A stretch of 54,792 nucleotides of DNA from 79-D21 sp964521575 (GTDB taxonomy: Bacteria; Synergistota; Synergistia; Synergistales; 79-D21). The stretch is from assembly GCA_964521575.1 (NCBI GenBank), contig CAZFSR010000013.1, positions 1-54,792 of the forward strand. The letters are read 5' to 3'. The notes below the pieces were generated by a model. That model saw only the letters and a list, made by a program, of their open reading frames with translations, was not told the DNA's origin and ran no database searches. Below, in pieces: positions 16,672 through 25,216 of this stretch. Made by a program: the position numbers and the translations under genes. Position 1 is the stretch's first letter. The number at the start of each line of letters is the position of its first letter.

Positions 16672-17177
16672 TCATCCGCAGGGAAACGGAAAAGGACTTT
16701 GGAGAGATTTATGACCTGGTGAGGGTCGCCTTCCAAACGGCCAAGGTCTCGGACGGGAAAGAGCAGGATTTTGTCAACCAGTTGCGTAGTGGGGGAACCT
16801 ATATCCCGGAACTTGCCCTTGTGACCGAGGAGAATGGCACCCTGGTCGGGCATGTCATGCTGACAAAGGCATCCGTGGCGGACGGAGAAGACCAGCACGA
16901 GGTCCTTCTCCTGGCCCCGATAGCGGTCATCCTCGAACGGCGCAGGGCTGGGATCGGCTCTGCCCTAGTGTCGGAGAGTTTCAGGCTGGCGAGGGAGATG
17001 GGGTACACGTCGGTTTTTCTCGTCGGGGACCCGGCCTATTATCACCGGTTCGGCTTCCGCTCCGTCGCGGAGTTCGGGGTCACTTACAACCTTGACATCC
17101 CGGTCGAGAACGTGATGGCCTGTGAACTGGTCCCGAACGCCCTGGAAAACGTCAGGGGGAAAATCGACTGTTTCTAG
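16668..17177 (+). CDS. GNAT-family N-acetyltransferase
   Basis: 169 residues. The acetyl-CoA site is in LAPIAVILERRRAGIGSALV, and the late PAYYHRFGFRSVAEFGV is typical of the YhbS-like branch. Start is GTG, overlapping the rsgA stop by four bases (GTGA), with GGGAGGG upstream, so the two genes are translationally coupled. The substrate is unknown. Confidence 0.88.
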   Translation: MIIRRETEKDFGEIYDLVRVAFQTAKVSDGKEQDFVNQLRSGGTYIPELALVTEENGTLVGHVMLTKASVADGEDQHEVLLLAPIAVILERRRAGIGSALVSESFRLAREMGYTSVFLVGDPAYYHRFGFRSVAEFGVTYNLDIPVENVMACELVPNALENVRGKIDCF

Positions 17178-17223
17178 GGGTTGGCCGGGGCTAACCGGGA
17201 AATGCAGGATAAGCGCGGATTTT

Positions 17224-17250
17224 CAGGGAACCCTTCTTGAGGGTTCCCTG
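17224..17250 (+). terminator. hairpin after the rsgA operon
   Basis: Perfect 11-base arms (CAGGGAACCCT and its complement) around a five-base loop, 46 bases after the GNAT stop. No T run follows on either strand. It may serve both this operon and the convergent broken gene. Confidence 0.55.
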
Positions 17251-17256
17251 ATCAAT

Positions 17257-17684
17257 TCAGGCCCTCGAAAAAGGGCAGACCTTCCTGCAGAGGTTGCAGG
17301 TAAGCACAAAGCCGCCGCCCTCCGTAGTTTTAGCCGAGATCGCCCTGCACTTGATCTGCTCGATCGTGATCCCGTCCAACGCCGATTGGGGGCAGGAATC
17401 GCGGCAGAGGCTGCAGCCCTCTGGGCACTCGTCCATTTTAAAAGGGTCGGACTTCAGGGGGGCGTCGGTTATGACGGCTCCGAGCCGGTGTACGGGGCAT
17501 TCGTGGCCGCAGCGAACAGGGATTTTGGGAACTGCCTGCCGTAGACGATCACCGATTTGGCTCCTGGCAGGATATCCGCGGGATGGAAGCCCTCCGGTGC
17601 ACTGGAAAACCTTTCCGTTTCCGCTATCCCGCAAACCTCGGCACCCAAGGAATGAACCAGTTTCTTGATGTCCGCTTCAGTCAT
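17257..17684 (-). pseudogene. broken QueG-like 4Fe-4S protein gene
   Basis: The 5' part encodes MTEADIKKLVHSLGAEVCGI and PGAKSVIVYGRQFPKSLF. The 3' part, in another frame, encodes CPEGCSLCRDSCPQSAL and LTCNLCRKVCPF, two ferredoxin-type cysteine sets. This is the layout of the epoxyqueuosine-reductase-like ferredoxin family in anaerobes, but the middle of the protein is missing. The frame changes near 17480-17520. Intact members are roughly 230-300 residues; about 140 remain. An internal deletion plus frameshift best explains it. Confidence 0.75.
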
Positions 17685-17706
17685 TTTGCCGCCTTCTTCC
17701 CGCAAA

Positions 17707-17976
17707 TTATTCGGATTCGATTGCCACAGCGGCTTCTGCGGAGGTCCTGACCGGTATGATCTCGAAATCGACCAGGTCCTCCCAGCGGGCTGCCCACTCT
17801 TTCACCCTGGCCTCGTTTTCAGCCTCCATGACCTGGAAGCAGCGCTGGAAGTCGAGATCAACCCAGCTTGACTGGTAGGATACGCCTTCGGGGGCCATGC
17901 GTCCCTTTTCCCGGAAGCGGCGATAGACCGCTGGAGCTTTTCCTGGTTTGAAGTGCTCGATGATCATGAAAAGCAT
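17707..17976 (-). CDS. DUF3303 protein
   Basis: 89 residues starting MLFMIIEHFKPG, with YRRFREKGRMAPEGV, WVDLDFQRCFQVME and ARWEDLVDFEIIPV, matching the DUF3303 family, probably of the dimeric alpha/beta-barrel fold. The function is unknown. GGGAAGGGAG lies before the start. It is immediately upstream of the broken QueG-like gene on the same strand. Confidence 0.85.
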   Translation of the reverse strand: MLFMIIEHFKPGKAPAVYRRFREKGRMAPEGVSYQSSWVDLDFQRCFQVMEAENEARVKEWAARWEDLVDFEIIPVRTSAEAAVAIESE

Positions 17977-18039
17977 GAAATGATCTCCCTTCCCCGTATC
18001 GATCTACCCATGGATCGTGCTATGGGCGATATGAGGTGA

Positions 18040-18573
18040 TCAACACCCACTGTCGCGATAAACCTCGTACATGACGGTGTCCTCTAGCGGTTTCCTCTCG
18101 GTTCCATGCCTGTAGGGGCTCAGGAAACCGTCGGCGGGATAACCGAGGAGGAGCAAGGCTGTGGGCTCGATGGTTTCTGGGATGTTGAATTCGCTCCTGA
18201 TGATTTTCGGGTCGAAAAGCCCCACCATGACGCTTCCAATGTTCAATTCCCTGGCGGCCAGCATCATGTGATCGCAGACAATTCCGATATCCAGGTCGCC
18301 TGAACACTTTCCGTCAAAGGGCCGGATCAGGGGATCCCCTTTATCCTGGCACACGATGAGGACGCACGGGGAGCCGAAGGTCCGGTAGGCCTTCTGGACC
18401 CGGAGAAGGTTTTCCGGCTTCTGCACGACGACGATGCGCTGAGGTTGCCTGTTGCAGGCAGTGGGCGCCACCCGCCCGGCGGACAGGATCCGCTCGAGGT
18501 CGTCACCGCAAATCGGTTCATCCGTAAAGCCTCTTGTTGAACACCGGCTTTGTGCCAACTCCAGAAAATCCAC
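18040..18573 (-). CDS. nitroreductase-family flavoprotein
   Basis: 177 residues with the FMN-binding start SRCSTRGFTDEPI, APTACNRQPQRIVVV, a middle LDIGIVCDHMMLAARELNIG and late LLLLGYPADG. Members are homodimeric FMN enzymes that reduce nitro groups, quinones or other acceptors with NAD(P)H. Start is GTG after GGGGGAGG. The C-terminus ends YRDSGC. It is divergent from ilvE. A decayed copy lies at 4530-4851. Confidence 0.9.
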   Translation of the reverse strand: MDFLELAQSRCSTRGFTDEPICGDDLERILSAGRVAPTACNRQPQRIVVVQKPENLLRVQKAYRTFGSPCVLIVCQDKGDPLIRPFDGKCSGDLDIGIVCDHMMLAARELNIGSVMVGLFDPKIIRSEFNIPETIEPTALLLLGYPADGFLSPYRHGTERKPLEDTVMYEVYRDSGC

Positions 18574-18747
18574 TTTCGCATTCCTCCCCCTGGAAGTATA
18601 CAGTCAGGCTATCCTGGCTTTCTACCCGGAACAAACAGGGTCTCTTCGCATGTTGTAAGATGACCATGAAGCGGTGGGGTCCCAAAAGCGCCGCTCCCGT
18701 CAAGGGGGTATCTTCATTCTTTTGTTCGAATGCGGGGAGGGGAAAAG

Positions 18748-19773
18748 ATGGGCAAGGAATTGAATATCGACTGGAGCAGCCTGGGCTTCAAGTACATGAA
18801 GACGGATCTGCGCTACATCTCCCGGTGGAAGGACGGGAAATGGGACGAGGGAAAGCTGGTGGAAGACAACAAGCTCTGCATCAGCGAGGCTTCTACCGTT
18901 CTTCATTACGGGCAGTCCTGCTTCGAGGGACTCAAGGCCTACCGCACGAAGACAGGGAAAATCCAGCTGTTCCGCCCTGACATGAACGCGAAGCGGATGC
19001 AGGACAGCTGCCGAAGGATCCTGATGGCCGAGGTCCCGGTGGAAAAATTCATCGACGCGTGCGTCCAGGTGGTCAAGGCGAACGAAGCCTATGTGCCGCC
19101 CTACGGGACGGGGGCGACCCTTTACCTGAGGCCGTTCCTTTTCGGGACGGGCGACACCGTCGGTGTCTCTCCAGCGCCGGAATACATCTTCAGCGTGTTC
19201 TGCCTGCCCGTGGGGGCCTACTTCAAGGGTGGCCTGAGCCCGGTCAAGTTCACGGTTTCGGATTACGACAGGGCGGCTCCCTTTGGGACCGGCGCGGCAA
19301 AGGTCGGAGGAAACTACGCAGGCAGCCTGCTTCCGCACAAGCTGGCTGTTGAAAAGGGGTTTGCAGATTGTATCTATCTCGATCCTGCGACCCACACGAA
19401 GATCGAGGAAGTCGGAGCGGCAAACTTCTTCGGGATCACGAAGGACGGCAAGTTCGTGACGCCGAAATCTCCCTCGATCCTCCCCAGCGTCACCAAGATT
19501 TCCCTCCTGCAGCTGGCGAAGGAAGTCCTGGGGATGGAAACCGAAGAAAGGGACGTCTTCATCGACCGGCTGGACGAGTTAGCAGAGGCGGGGGCTTGCG
19601 GAACCGCCGCGGTCATCACGCCCATCGGCGGGATCGAATACAGGGGGAAGTTCCACGTCTTCCACAGCGAGACGGAAGTTGGCCCCGTGACGAAAAAGCT
19701 TTACGAGACCCTTACGGGGATCCAGTTCGGCGACATCGAGGCCCCGGAGGGCTGGATGGTCGAAATCGAATGA
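18748..19773 (+). CDS. ilvE: branched-chain amino acid aminotransferase
   Basis: 341 residues. A fold-type IV PLP enzyme exchanging amino groups between Leu, Ile or Val and 2-oxoglutarate. Visible features are HYGQSCFEGLKAYRT, RPFLFGTG, KVGGNYAGSLLPHKLA with the PLP-binding Lys near 185, and KIEEVGAANFFGI. Length and motifs fit the BCAT type rather than the D-amino-acid type. ATG at 18748 follows GGGGAGGGG. The gene stands alone with a terminator after it and could serve synthesis or fermentation of branched-chain amino acids. Confidence 0.93.
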   Translation: MGKELNIDWSSLGFKYMKTDLRYISRWKDGKWDEGKLVEDNKLCISEASTVLHYGQSCFEGLKAYRTKTGKIQLFRPDMNAKRMQDSCRRILMAEVPVEKFIDACVQVVKANEAYVPPYGTGATLYLRPFLFGTGDTVGVSPAPEYIFSVFCLPVGAYFKGGLSPVKFTVSDYDRAAPFGTGAAKVGGNYAGSLLPHKLAVEKGFADCIYLDPATHTKIEEVGAANFFGITKDGKFVTPKSPSILPSVTKISLLQLAKEVLGMETEERDVFIDRLDELAEAGACGTAAVITPIGGIEYRGKFHVFHSETEVGPVTKKLYETLTGIQFGDIEAPEGWMVEIE

Positions 19774-19821
19774 CAGGCCGAGCCGGCCAGTAGCGTTTCC
19801 GGTATCGAGGCCGGACGCCAA

Positions 19822-19851
19822 GGGGGATCCCGAACCGGGGTCCTCCTCTTT
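19822..19851 (+). terminator. terminator of ilvE
   Basis: Ten-base arms at 19822-19831 and 19837-19846 pair with two G-U wobbles around a five-base loop, followed by TCTTT. It starts 49 bases after the ilvE stop. Confidence 0.6.
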
Positions 19852-20011
19852 CGTATGGCCCGGCTAAGGGCCTGGCAAGACGGGAATTCCTGGTTGGAAA
19901 GGGTTTGGGCTACGTCATTTTCCCTATCGAAAAATGGGGAATTTACGGGAGGCAAGTGGGAAAACGGGGCTGTATCCTTCGACTGTCAGGAAAATATCAT
20001 TCCCCCATATT

Positions 20012-20048
20012 AAGGCCCTGGATTTCCCCCCTTGCCAGGGCCTTTTTT
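20012..20048 (+). terminator. strong orphan rho-independent terminator
   Basis: AAGGCCCTGG at 20012-20021 pairs with its complement at 20035-20044, followed by TTTT. It is well separated from ilvE (about 240 bases) and lies before the lrp promoter, so it may end a small RNA or read-through transcripts. Confidence 0.7.
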
Positions 20049-20140
20049 CCTGCCCGCCGGCTCTTTGCCCTGAATGCCTTCTCGATGGACAGGTTCGACT
20101 GCCGAAAAGCAGTGAGCGCTTCATTTCCCCGGAACATCCC

Positions 20141-20168
20141 TTGAATACTATTTAAAAACAACTATAAT
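20141..20168 (+). promoter_or_regulatory. promoter of the lrp-lysE operon
   Basis: TTGAAT at 20141-20146 and TATAAT at 20163-20168 with a 16-base spacer, 33 bases before the Lrp-family start. A good match to a housekeeping sigma promoter. Confidence 0.65.
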
Positions 20169-20201
20169 CGAATATATCTTACGAAAAGAGAGAATGAAAA
20201 T

Positions 20202-20654
20202 ATGGATAGTAACGATAAGAAACTAGTGGCTCGTTTGATGGAGAAAGGCAGGTCAACCTGGGCTGAATTGGGGGGCTTGATCGGCCTAACGGCTCCCGCC
20301 GCGGCAGACAGGGTAAGAAGACTCGAAGAAGCGGGCGTCATTCGGGGATATGCCGCAAGGGTCAATCCCGAGGACGTGGGGTGTGGCCTCGGGGCCCTGG
20401 TTTCCGTCACGCTGGAAAGAACGGAGGAAAGGGGAGCGTTCCTGGAGTTGATCCAGCACATGCCGGAAGTCCTGGAATGCCACCACGTGGCAGGAGCCGA
20501 GGACTTTATCCTGAAGATCCGCTGTGCGGACACCCGTGCCCTGGAGCGGGTGATCAGCGAAAGAATCAAGGCGCTGAACGGCATAAGGACACGTACGACC
20601 GTGATCCTGTCGACTCTCAAGGAAACCCCGGTTTTGCCGTTAAGGATGGAGTGA
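20202..20654 (+). CDS. Lrp/AsnC-family transcription regulator
   Basis: 150 residues. An N-terminal winged helix-turn-helix (STWAELGGLIGLTAPAAADR) is followed by an Asp/Lys-rich linker and a RAM ligand domain ending in TRTTVILSTLKETP. Such proteins sense amino acids. The LysE-type exporter gene starts eight bases after its stop, so the two form an operon and the regulator probably controls export of the amino acid it senses. The first codons lie just after the promoter, giving a short leader. Confidence 0.92.
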   Translation: MDSNDKKLVARLMEKGRSTWAELGGLIGLTAPAAADRVRRLEEAGVIRGYAARVNPEDVGCGLGALVSVTLERTEERGAFLELIQHMPEVLECHHVAGAEDFILKIRCADTRALERVISERIKALNGIRTRTTVILSTLKETPVLPLRME

Positions 20655-20661
20655 GGGCGGA

Positions 20662-21291
20662 ATGAGCCCTGAACCGGCCTTTTTCGTAAAAGGGATTGTC
20701 CTCGGGTTTTCCATTGCGGCCCCGGTGGGTCCCATCGGCGTTCTTTGTATCCGGCGCACCCTGGAAAAAGGAATGCTGCACGGATTCCTTTCGGGGATGG
20801 GGGCGGCGACAGCGGATGGATTCTATGGAAGCCTGGCGGCCTTCGGAGTGACCGCAATATCGAATCTGCTGTTGGAACAGCAGTCCATGATAAGGCTGGT
20901 CGGCGGAATATTCCTCCTTTACCTCGGCATTTCAGCCCTCAACGCCGTCCCGGCAGGCATGGGAACGAAAGAAAGCGGCAAGGGACTGTTGGGTGCATAC
21001 CTCTCGGTTCTTTTCCTCACGGTCACGAACCCGATGACGATTCTTTCCTTCGGGGCGGTTTTTGCGGGGCTGGGGATCGGGGCAGCCCGTGGGAATCCGG
21101 CCCTGGCCGGGTTGATGGTGCTGGGTGTCGTGTCGGGCTCCGCTCTCTGGTGGTTCACGTTGAGCGGGATGGTCAACCTGTTCCGCGGGAGGTTCGATCA
21201 CAGGCAGCTCAAGTGGGTGAACCGGGTTTCCGGAGTCATCATCGCTGGTTTCGGATTGGTGAGCCTTGGTTCTCTTTTGACCGGGCTTTGA
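20662..21291 (+). CDS. LysE-family amino acid exporter
   Basis: 209 residues with six hydrophobic segments. The family signature is near the start: GFSIAAPVGPIGVLCIRRTL and GMGAATADGFYG. TVTNPMTILSFGAVFAG follows in the middle. The family exports lysine, arginine, threonine or homoserine-type amino acids. It is co-transcribed with the Lrp-family gene just upstream, which points to feedback export of a sensed amino acid. Confidence 0.92.
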   Translation: MSPEPAFFVKGIVLGFSIAAPVGPIGVLCIRRTLEKGMLHGFLSGMGAATADGFYGSLAAFGVTAISNLLLEQQSMIRLVGGIFLLYLGISALNAVPAGMGTKESGKGLLGAYLSVLFLTVTNPMTILSFGAVFAGLGIGAARGNPALAGLMVLGVVSGSALWWFTLSGMVNLFRGRFDHRQLKWVNRVSGVIIAGFGLVSLGSLLTGL

Positions 21292-21634
21292 AAGACAAAT
21301 GCCTCATCGCGAATCGAGTTTATGCGGTGGGGCGAGATCAGGACCGTTCGTCGTTCGATCTCCTTCCCGGCGATTTCAAACCAGCTGTGGCGGGTGTGTC
21401 GAAGAAAGAACGGCCTCGGTCGTGGAGTAAAATGACATGGGAGTCATGTCGAAAACCAGGAGATACAGGATGCACTTCTTCTGCCTTTGCCCGCCACCCC
21501 CGGTTCACGTGTAGCGGACGGGCTCCTTCGGCCCGTTTGATGTTACATTCCCATTGCAGGTCATCAAGCAATGCTGATGGCATTTGCTTCCGTGCTGTCC
21601 GGAAGCTTCGGTGCGCGTGCATGAGGAAGGGTGG
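21292..21634. other. intergenic region with operator-like and terminator-like hairpins
   Basis: About 340 bases with no supported gene. It holds an inverted repeat GACATG-GGAGT-CATGTC at 21434-21450 and a short hairpin at 21518-21538. The promoter of the following MFS gene should lie here, but no clear hexamers were picked out. Confidence 0.4.
21518..21538 (+). terminator. possible terminator of the lrp-lysE operon
   Basis: ACGGGC pairs with GCCCGT across a seven-base loop, followed by TTT. The stem is short and it lies over 220 bases after lysE, so this is weak. Confidence 0.35.
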
Positions 21635-22792
21635 ATGGTTATGGAAAACAGGGCCTCGGCAATGGCTCTCTGTTGCGCCGCGTTCATACAGATGGTGGGA
21701 GTCGGCCTCATCGTCGCACTCCTGCCGAACCGGGTAATCCAGCTATCGGGCTCGATCGAAAGTGTCGGGTACATCGCATCGGCTTTTGCGGTTCCTTTCG
21801 TCCTTTTCCAGCTGCCCGTCGGTCACCTTGGGGACCGTTATGGCTACAAGAGATTCCTCGTCGCCGGATATGTCCTCTCGGCACTGACGGGACTGGTGTA
21901 CTACAGGAGCGGCCAGGTCTGGAGCCTCCTGGCCGGCAGGGTTTTGCAAGGAATCGGTGAGGTGCCGGCCTGGGCCCTGGCTCCGGCTTTGCTCTCTCTT
22001 TTGTTCGCGAACTCAAAAGGAGAGGAGATCGGGAAATACAACGCTTCTTTTCATTTGGGGCTAACGGCAGGCAGCGTGCTGAGCGTTTGGGCGGCTTCCC
22101 GGTGGAGCGGGAACCAGGCCTTCCTGCTTTACGCTGCATCCGGGTTGATTGGAGCGCTCTTGGTGGTTCTCTTCCTCAAGGATCCGGCAAATAGCGGTGC
22201 TATCGGACGTCAGGCCGGGTACGGGGAAGTCCTCCGGGCGATACGTGAAATACGGCGTCCCTCCGTCTATTCGGGGATAGCCCTGTACGGCGGCGGTTAC
22301 GGAGCGTTCCTGACGGTGATTCCCGGGGTTCTCCTTAGCCAGAAAAATTTCAGCCAAAGCGGTGTTGCGGTTTTCTTCAGCCTGTTTTACATCGCGATCA
22401 GCGTTGCCCAGGTCATCGCGGGGAGAATTTCGGACAAGCGGGGCCCGAAAATCACGATGGCCGCCGGGTTGCTGCTGGTGGCGGGGGGGCTGGCCCCCTT
22501 CATGTGGTTCAGCGGAGGGATGGTCTATCTCTGCCTGTTCATGGCCAGCTTCGGGCTCGGGATGTTTTGTATTTCCGCGATGGTCCTGCTCAACGAGGCG
22601 GTCCCGGCTTCATTGAAGGGTTCCATCTCGGGGGTTTTCTACCTGCTCTGGGGGCTCGGGTTTTTCCTCGTGCCTCCCGTCCTGGCGAAGCTGGGCGGAA
22701 CTTTTGGGTACAAGGGCGTCTTTCTCCTGGCAGCCGTTGCGGTATTGGCAGAGCTTTTCGGTTTACGGGCCCAATTGGGAAAAAATCGGTAG
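21635..22792 (+). CDS. MFS transporter
   Basis: About 385 residues with twelve hydrophobic segments. The conserved loop-2 motif of the major facilitator superfamily is seen in GHLGDRYGYKRFL, and the matching loop-8 motif in GRISDKRGPKIT. A 12-helix drug/metabolite exporter type is likely; the substrate is unknown. The start is at ATG 21635 or ATG 21641, both just after GAGGAAGG. Upstream in-frame codons lack a ribosome site. Confidence 0.9.
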   Translation: MVMENRASAMALCCAAFIQMVGVGLIVALLPNRVIQLSGSIESVGYIASAFAVPFVLFQLPVGHLGDRYGYKRFLVAGYVLSALTGLVYYRSGQVWSLLAGRVLQGIGEVPAWALAPALLSLLFANSKGEEIGKYNASFHLGLTAGSVLSVWAASRWSGNQAFLLYAASGLIGALLVVLFLKDPANSGAIGRQAGYGEVLRAIREIRRPSVYSGIALYGGGYGAFLTVIPGVLLSQKNFSQSGVAVFFSLFYIAISVAQVIAGRISDKRGPKITMAAGLLLVAGGLAPFMWFSGGMVYLCLFMASFGLGMFCISAMVLLNEAVPASLKGSISGVFYLLWGLGFFLVPPVLAKLGGTFGYKGVFLLAAVAVLAELFGLRAQLGKNR

Positions 22793-22816
22793 CGCTTGCA
22801 GACATTAAGGTATTCT

Positions 22817-22850
22817 GCCTAGACTTTCGAAGCGGGCGAGGGTAGAATTT
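22817..22850 (+). promoter_or_regulatory. conserved block upstream of first Skp-like gene
   Basis: GACTTTCG, GCGGGC and GAGGGTAGAATTT occur in order here. The same order (GACTTGG, GCGGGC, GAGGGTAGACTTT) precedes the second Skp-like gene at about 26247-26275. TAGAAT and TAGACT are candidate -10 boxes. Conservation outside the coding region implies a shared promoter. Confidence 0.45.
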
Positions 22851-22887
22851 GGGCTCGTAGCCCGGAGCTACCAAAGGAGGGTATCGG

Positions 22888-23328
22888 ATGGTTTCCTGCA
22901 AAAAAATGATTCTTCTGTCTGTCCTTTCGGCGTTTATCCTTGCAATGGCAGCGGGCGCGGCTCTGGCCGGCGAAAAAATCGGTGTCATCGAACCCCAAAC
23001 GGTGCTTTCTCAGCACCCGAAGATGCCGCAGGTCAAGAAGCAGATCCAGGCGATCCTCCAGAAGAAGCAGGAAGAGGCCAAGGCCGCGATTGAGAAGGAA
23101 AAGGACAACAACAAGAAGGCCGAGATCTACCAGACGAAACAGAACGAAGCGGCGGCCGAGGAGCAGAAACTCATGGCTCCTATCCTGAAGGACATGGACC
23201 AGGCGATCCGAAACGTTGCGAAAGCGAAGGGGCTGACGGTCGTCATCGACGTCGCCCAGGCCCTGATGGGCGGAGTCGATATCACGAACGACGTCGTTGC
23301 CGAGCTGAAGAAGACGGCTGCAAACTAG
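22888..23328 (+). CDS. OmpH/Skp-like periplasmic chaperone, copy 1
   Basis: 146 residues. A signal peptide with AILAMAAGAALA-type hydrophobic end is cleaved near residue 27, followed by EKIGVIEPQTVLSQHPK. A Lys/Glu-rich coiled coil follows (about 45-105), then a C-terminal beta segment (LTVVIDVAQALMGGVDIT). Skp-family chaperones hold unfolded outer-membrane proteins in the periplasm, so this gene supports a diderm envelope. The ribosome site is AAAGGAGGG. A paralogue of identical length lies at 26316. The two differ mostly by conservative changes. Confidence 0.88.
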   Translation: MVSCKKMILLSVLSAFILAMAAGAALAGEKIGVIEPQTVLSQHPKMPQVKKQIQAILQKKQEEAKAAIEKEKDNNKKAEIYQTKQNEAAAEEQKLMAPILKDMDQAIRNVAKAKGLTVVIDVAQALMGGVDITNDVVAELKKTAAN

Positions 23329-23362
23329 GGAAGTTTTTCCACCAGGACGGTTAAGAAGGCAG

Positions 23363-23403
23363 AAAAGAGGCCCCACGGTCAAGCGACCGGCTGGGCCTCT
23401 TTT
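23363..23403 (+). terminator. terminator of Skp-like copy 1
   Basis: AAAAGAGGCCC at 23363-23373 pairs with its perfect complement at 23393-23403 across a 19-base GC-rich loop, followed by further T-rich sequence. Confidence 0.8.
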
Positions 23404-23493
23404 CTGTTTTTCCCTGTTTGTTTTAGGAATTTTCAAAGTTAGAATTAAAACGAAAGGCTTAGGGAGATTCCTTCCGCAAAGGAGGCGCTGACC

Positions 23494-23949
23494 ATGACCC
23501 CAAGAAGGCTGATCCTCTTTCTCGTTTTGCTGGCTTCCGTCGTTTTCGGCAAATGGGGCATCAGCCTGCTCCCTCTTCATCAGGGGAACGGCCCCGTTTC
23601 AGAATCGGTCGCTCCTGGAGAAGAGATCCTGTCGCGCCTGTTTTCGGAGCGGAAAAGCTCCGTCCAGGTCCAGGGGGCGGGTGTGGTTCGGAAGCTGCTC
23701 CCTGACGACAACGACGGAAACCGCCACCAACGTTTCATCGTTGTCCTTGCGACGGGACAGACGTTGCTTGTCTCCCACAATATTGATCAGGCTTCGAGGA
23801 TCGAGGGGCTCAAGGTCGGAGACCGGGTGGAATTCCGCGGAGAATACGAGTGGAACACGCAGGGCGGAGTGATTCACTGGACTCACCGGGATCCGGCGGG
23901 CCGCCACCCGGCGGGCTGGATCAGGCACGACGGCCGGACTTACCAATGA
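23494..23949 (+). CDS. DUF3465 exported protein
   Basis: 151 residues with an uncleaved or signal-like hydrophobic start (about 5-22), then an OB-like domain with RFIVVLATGQTLLVSHNID, GDRVEFRGEYEW and GGVIHWTHRDPAGRH, the signature of DUF3465. The function is unknown; the domain probably sits in the periplasm. AAAGGAGG lies before the start. It is followed directly by the CDP-alcohol phosphotransferase gene and is probably co-transcribed with it. Confidence 0.85.
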   Translation: MTPRRLILFLVLLASVVFGKWGISLLPLHQGNGPVSESVAPGEEILSRLFSERKSSVQVQGAGVVRKLLPDDNDGNRHQRFIVVLATGQTLLVSHNIDQASRIEGLKVGDRVEFRGEYEWNTQGGVIHWTHRDPAGRHPAGWIRHDGRTYQ

Positions 23950-23996
23950 ACCGGGAAACCGGGACAGTTGATGCCTGGAAGGAGGAGGCCCCGCGG

Positions 23997-24536
23997 ATGA
24001 GACATCTCGCGAACCTCATCTCGTTAAGCCGTATTTTCATGTCGCTGCTGATGGTTCTATCCAGGAACCACATGCCCGTTTTCATTGCCCTTTACCTGGC
24101 CTGCGGCCTGAGCGACGTCCTTGACGGCTTCGTCGCACGCAGGACGAGAACACAGAGTGTCATGGGCGCCCGGCTCGATTCGCTTGGTGACGTGTTCATG
24201 TTCTCGGCGATTTTTGCGATCCTGGTCCTGAAGGCTTGGGATGCACTAAGCCCTTTCCTGCCATGCATCCTCGGAGTCGTTCTCATTCGGCTTGTGAACA
24301 TGGGAATTGCAGCGTGGAAATTCCGGCTTGTCGTGTTGGGCTTGCATACCTGGGGCAACAAGCTGACGGGGGTGTTGGTGTACTTTAGCCCGCTCCTGCT
24401 TATGGTATGGAAACCTGCAGGCGTTCTCTTCCCTGCCTGTTTGATCTGTCTTCTTGCCGCCTTGGAGGAAACCGCGATCCACCTGACTTCAAACAGGATC
24501 GATTTGAATCGGAGGAGTTTTTTCGTCAAGGACTGA
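23997..24536 (+). CDS. CDP-alcohol phosphatidyltransferase family enzyme
   Basis: About 179 residues, six membrane helices. The complete signature D-G-x2-A-R-x8-G-x3-D-x3-D is present in DGFVARRTRTQSVMGARLDS plus LGD. The family joins a CDP-linked lipid to an alcohol acceptor such as glycerol phosphate, inositol or another head group. The exact product is unknown. ATG at 23997 follows AAGGAGGAGG; an upstream ATG at 23946 overlaps the DUF3465 stop and would add 17 residues without a membrane segment. Confidence 0.85.
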   Translation: MRHLANLISLSRIFMSLLMVLSRNHMPVFIALYLACGLSDVLDGFVARRTRTQSVMGARLDSLGDVFMFSAIFAILVLKAWDALSPFLPCILGVVLIRLVNMGIAAWKFRLVVLGLHTWGNKLTGVLVYFSPLLLMVWKPAGVLFPACLICLLAALEETAIHLTSNRIDLNRRSFFVKD

Positions 24537-24586
24537 TTCCCTGCCGGTTGGGGGAAGCCGGCTTGGAGAAGTTGAGCGGTAGTCTT

Positions 24587-25216
24587 TTACCTTGAGGGTT
24601 TCTCCAGGTGCATCGTGTAGGCGAACCGGTTTCCGAAAAAGGCCCTTTTAATAAAGCCCGTCCGTTCGCAAAGCCCTTCAACCGTCTGTCGTCCCTGGAA
24701 GTGGGGATCGAAGATTACCTCGGTGACGGATAGAATCCCTCCGGGCTTCAAGGCGAAGAAGAGCTCGGCCAGGGCCGCCTCCCGGTCCGGTATTTCTCCG
24801 AGAACGGTAACCAGCAAGGCAAGGTCGAATTGGTCCTGCCCCAGTTTCCCTTCCCCGATTCCAGCCTGCAAAGTGCGGATGTTTCCGAGGCCGCGGGCGG
24901 TGGCTTTCTTCTTGACCCTCTCAAGCATGCCTTCCTGGATATCCATGGCGACTACCTGTCCGCCCGGGCCGACTTTTTCGGCAAGCGGAATGGTCAACCG
25001 TCCCGGGCCACAGCCGGCATCCAGGATCTTCATCCCGGGTCGTAAGCCCAGTTGCTCGATGACAACCGCGGCGCAACTGGTTTTCGTGAAGGGGTTGTCA
25101 AGCTCGACCATCCACCTGAGCCATACGGGGCAGGGGAGAGAGTGACGGCGTGAATGCAGCCGCCAAAGAAAGAAGACAAGGATGAAGAAAACGATGATGC
25201 CCATGGTGATTTTCAC
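24587..25216 (-). CDS. membrane-anchored SAM-dependent methyltransferase
   Basis: 209 residues. One N-terminal helix (IIVFFILVFFLW) anchors it with the catalytic part likely cytoplasmic. Motif I is ILDAGCGPGRLTIPLA near 64-79, then VVAMDIQEGML and LKPGGILSVTEVIFDP. GTG start with GAGGGGG upstream. Methyltransferases of this size with an N-terminal helix often act on lipids or quinones; the substrate here is not known. Confidence 0.87.
   Translation of the reverse strand: MKITMGIIVFFILVFFLWRLHSRRHSLPCPVWLRWMVELDNPFTKTSCAAVVIEQLGLRPGMKILDAGCGPGRLTIPLAEKVGPGGQVVAMDIQEGMLERVKKKATARGLGNIRTLQAGIGEGKLGQDQFDLALLVTVLGEIPDREAALAELFFALKPGGILSVTEVIFDPHFQGRQTVEGLCERTGFIKRAFFGNRFAYTMHLEKPSR

Larger units (their letters stand above)
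19774..20201. other. intergenic region with two terminators and a promoter
   Basis: 428 bases without a supported protein gene. It contains the ilvE terminator (19822), a second strong terminator (20012) about 180 bases later, and the lrp promoter (20141-20168). The sequence between the two terminators could be transcribed separately as a small RNA. Confidence 0.5.
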
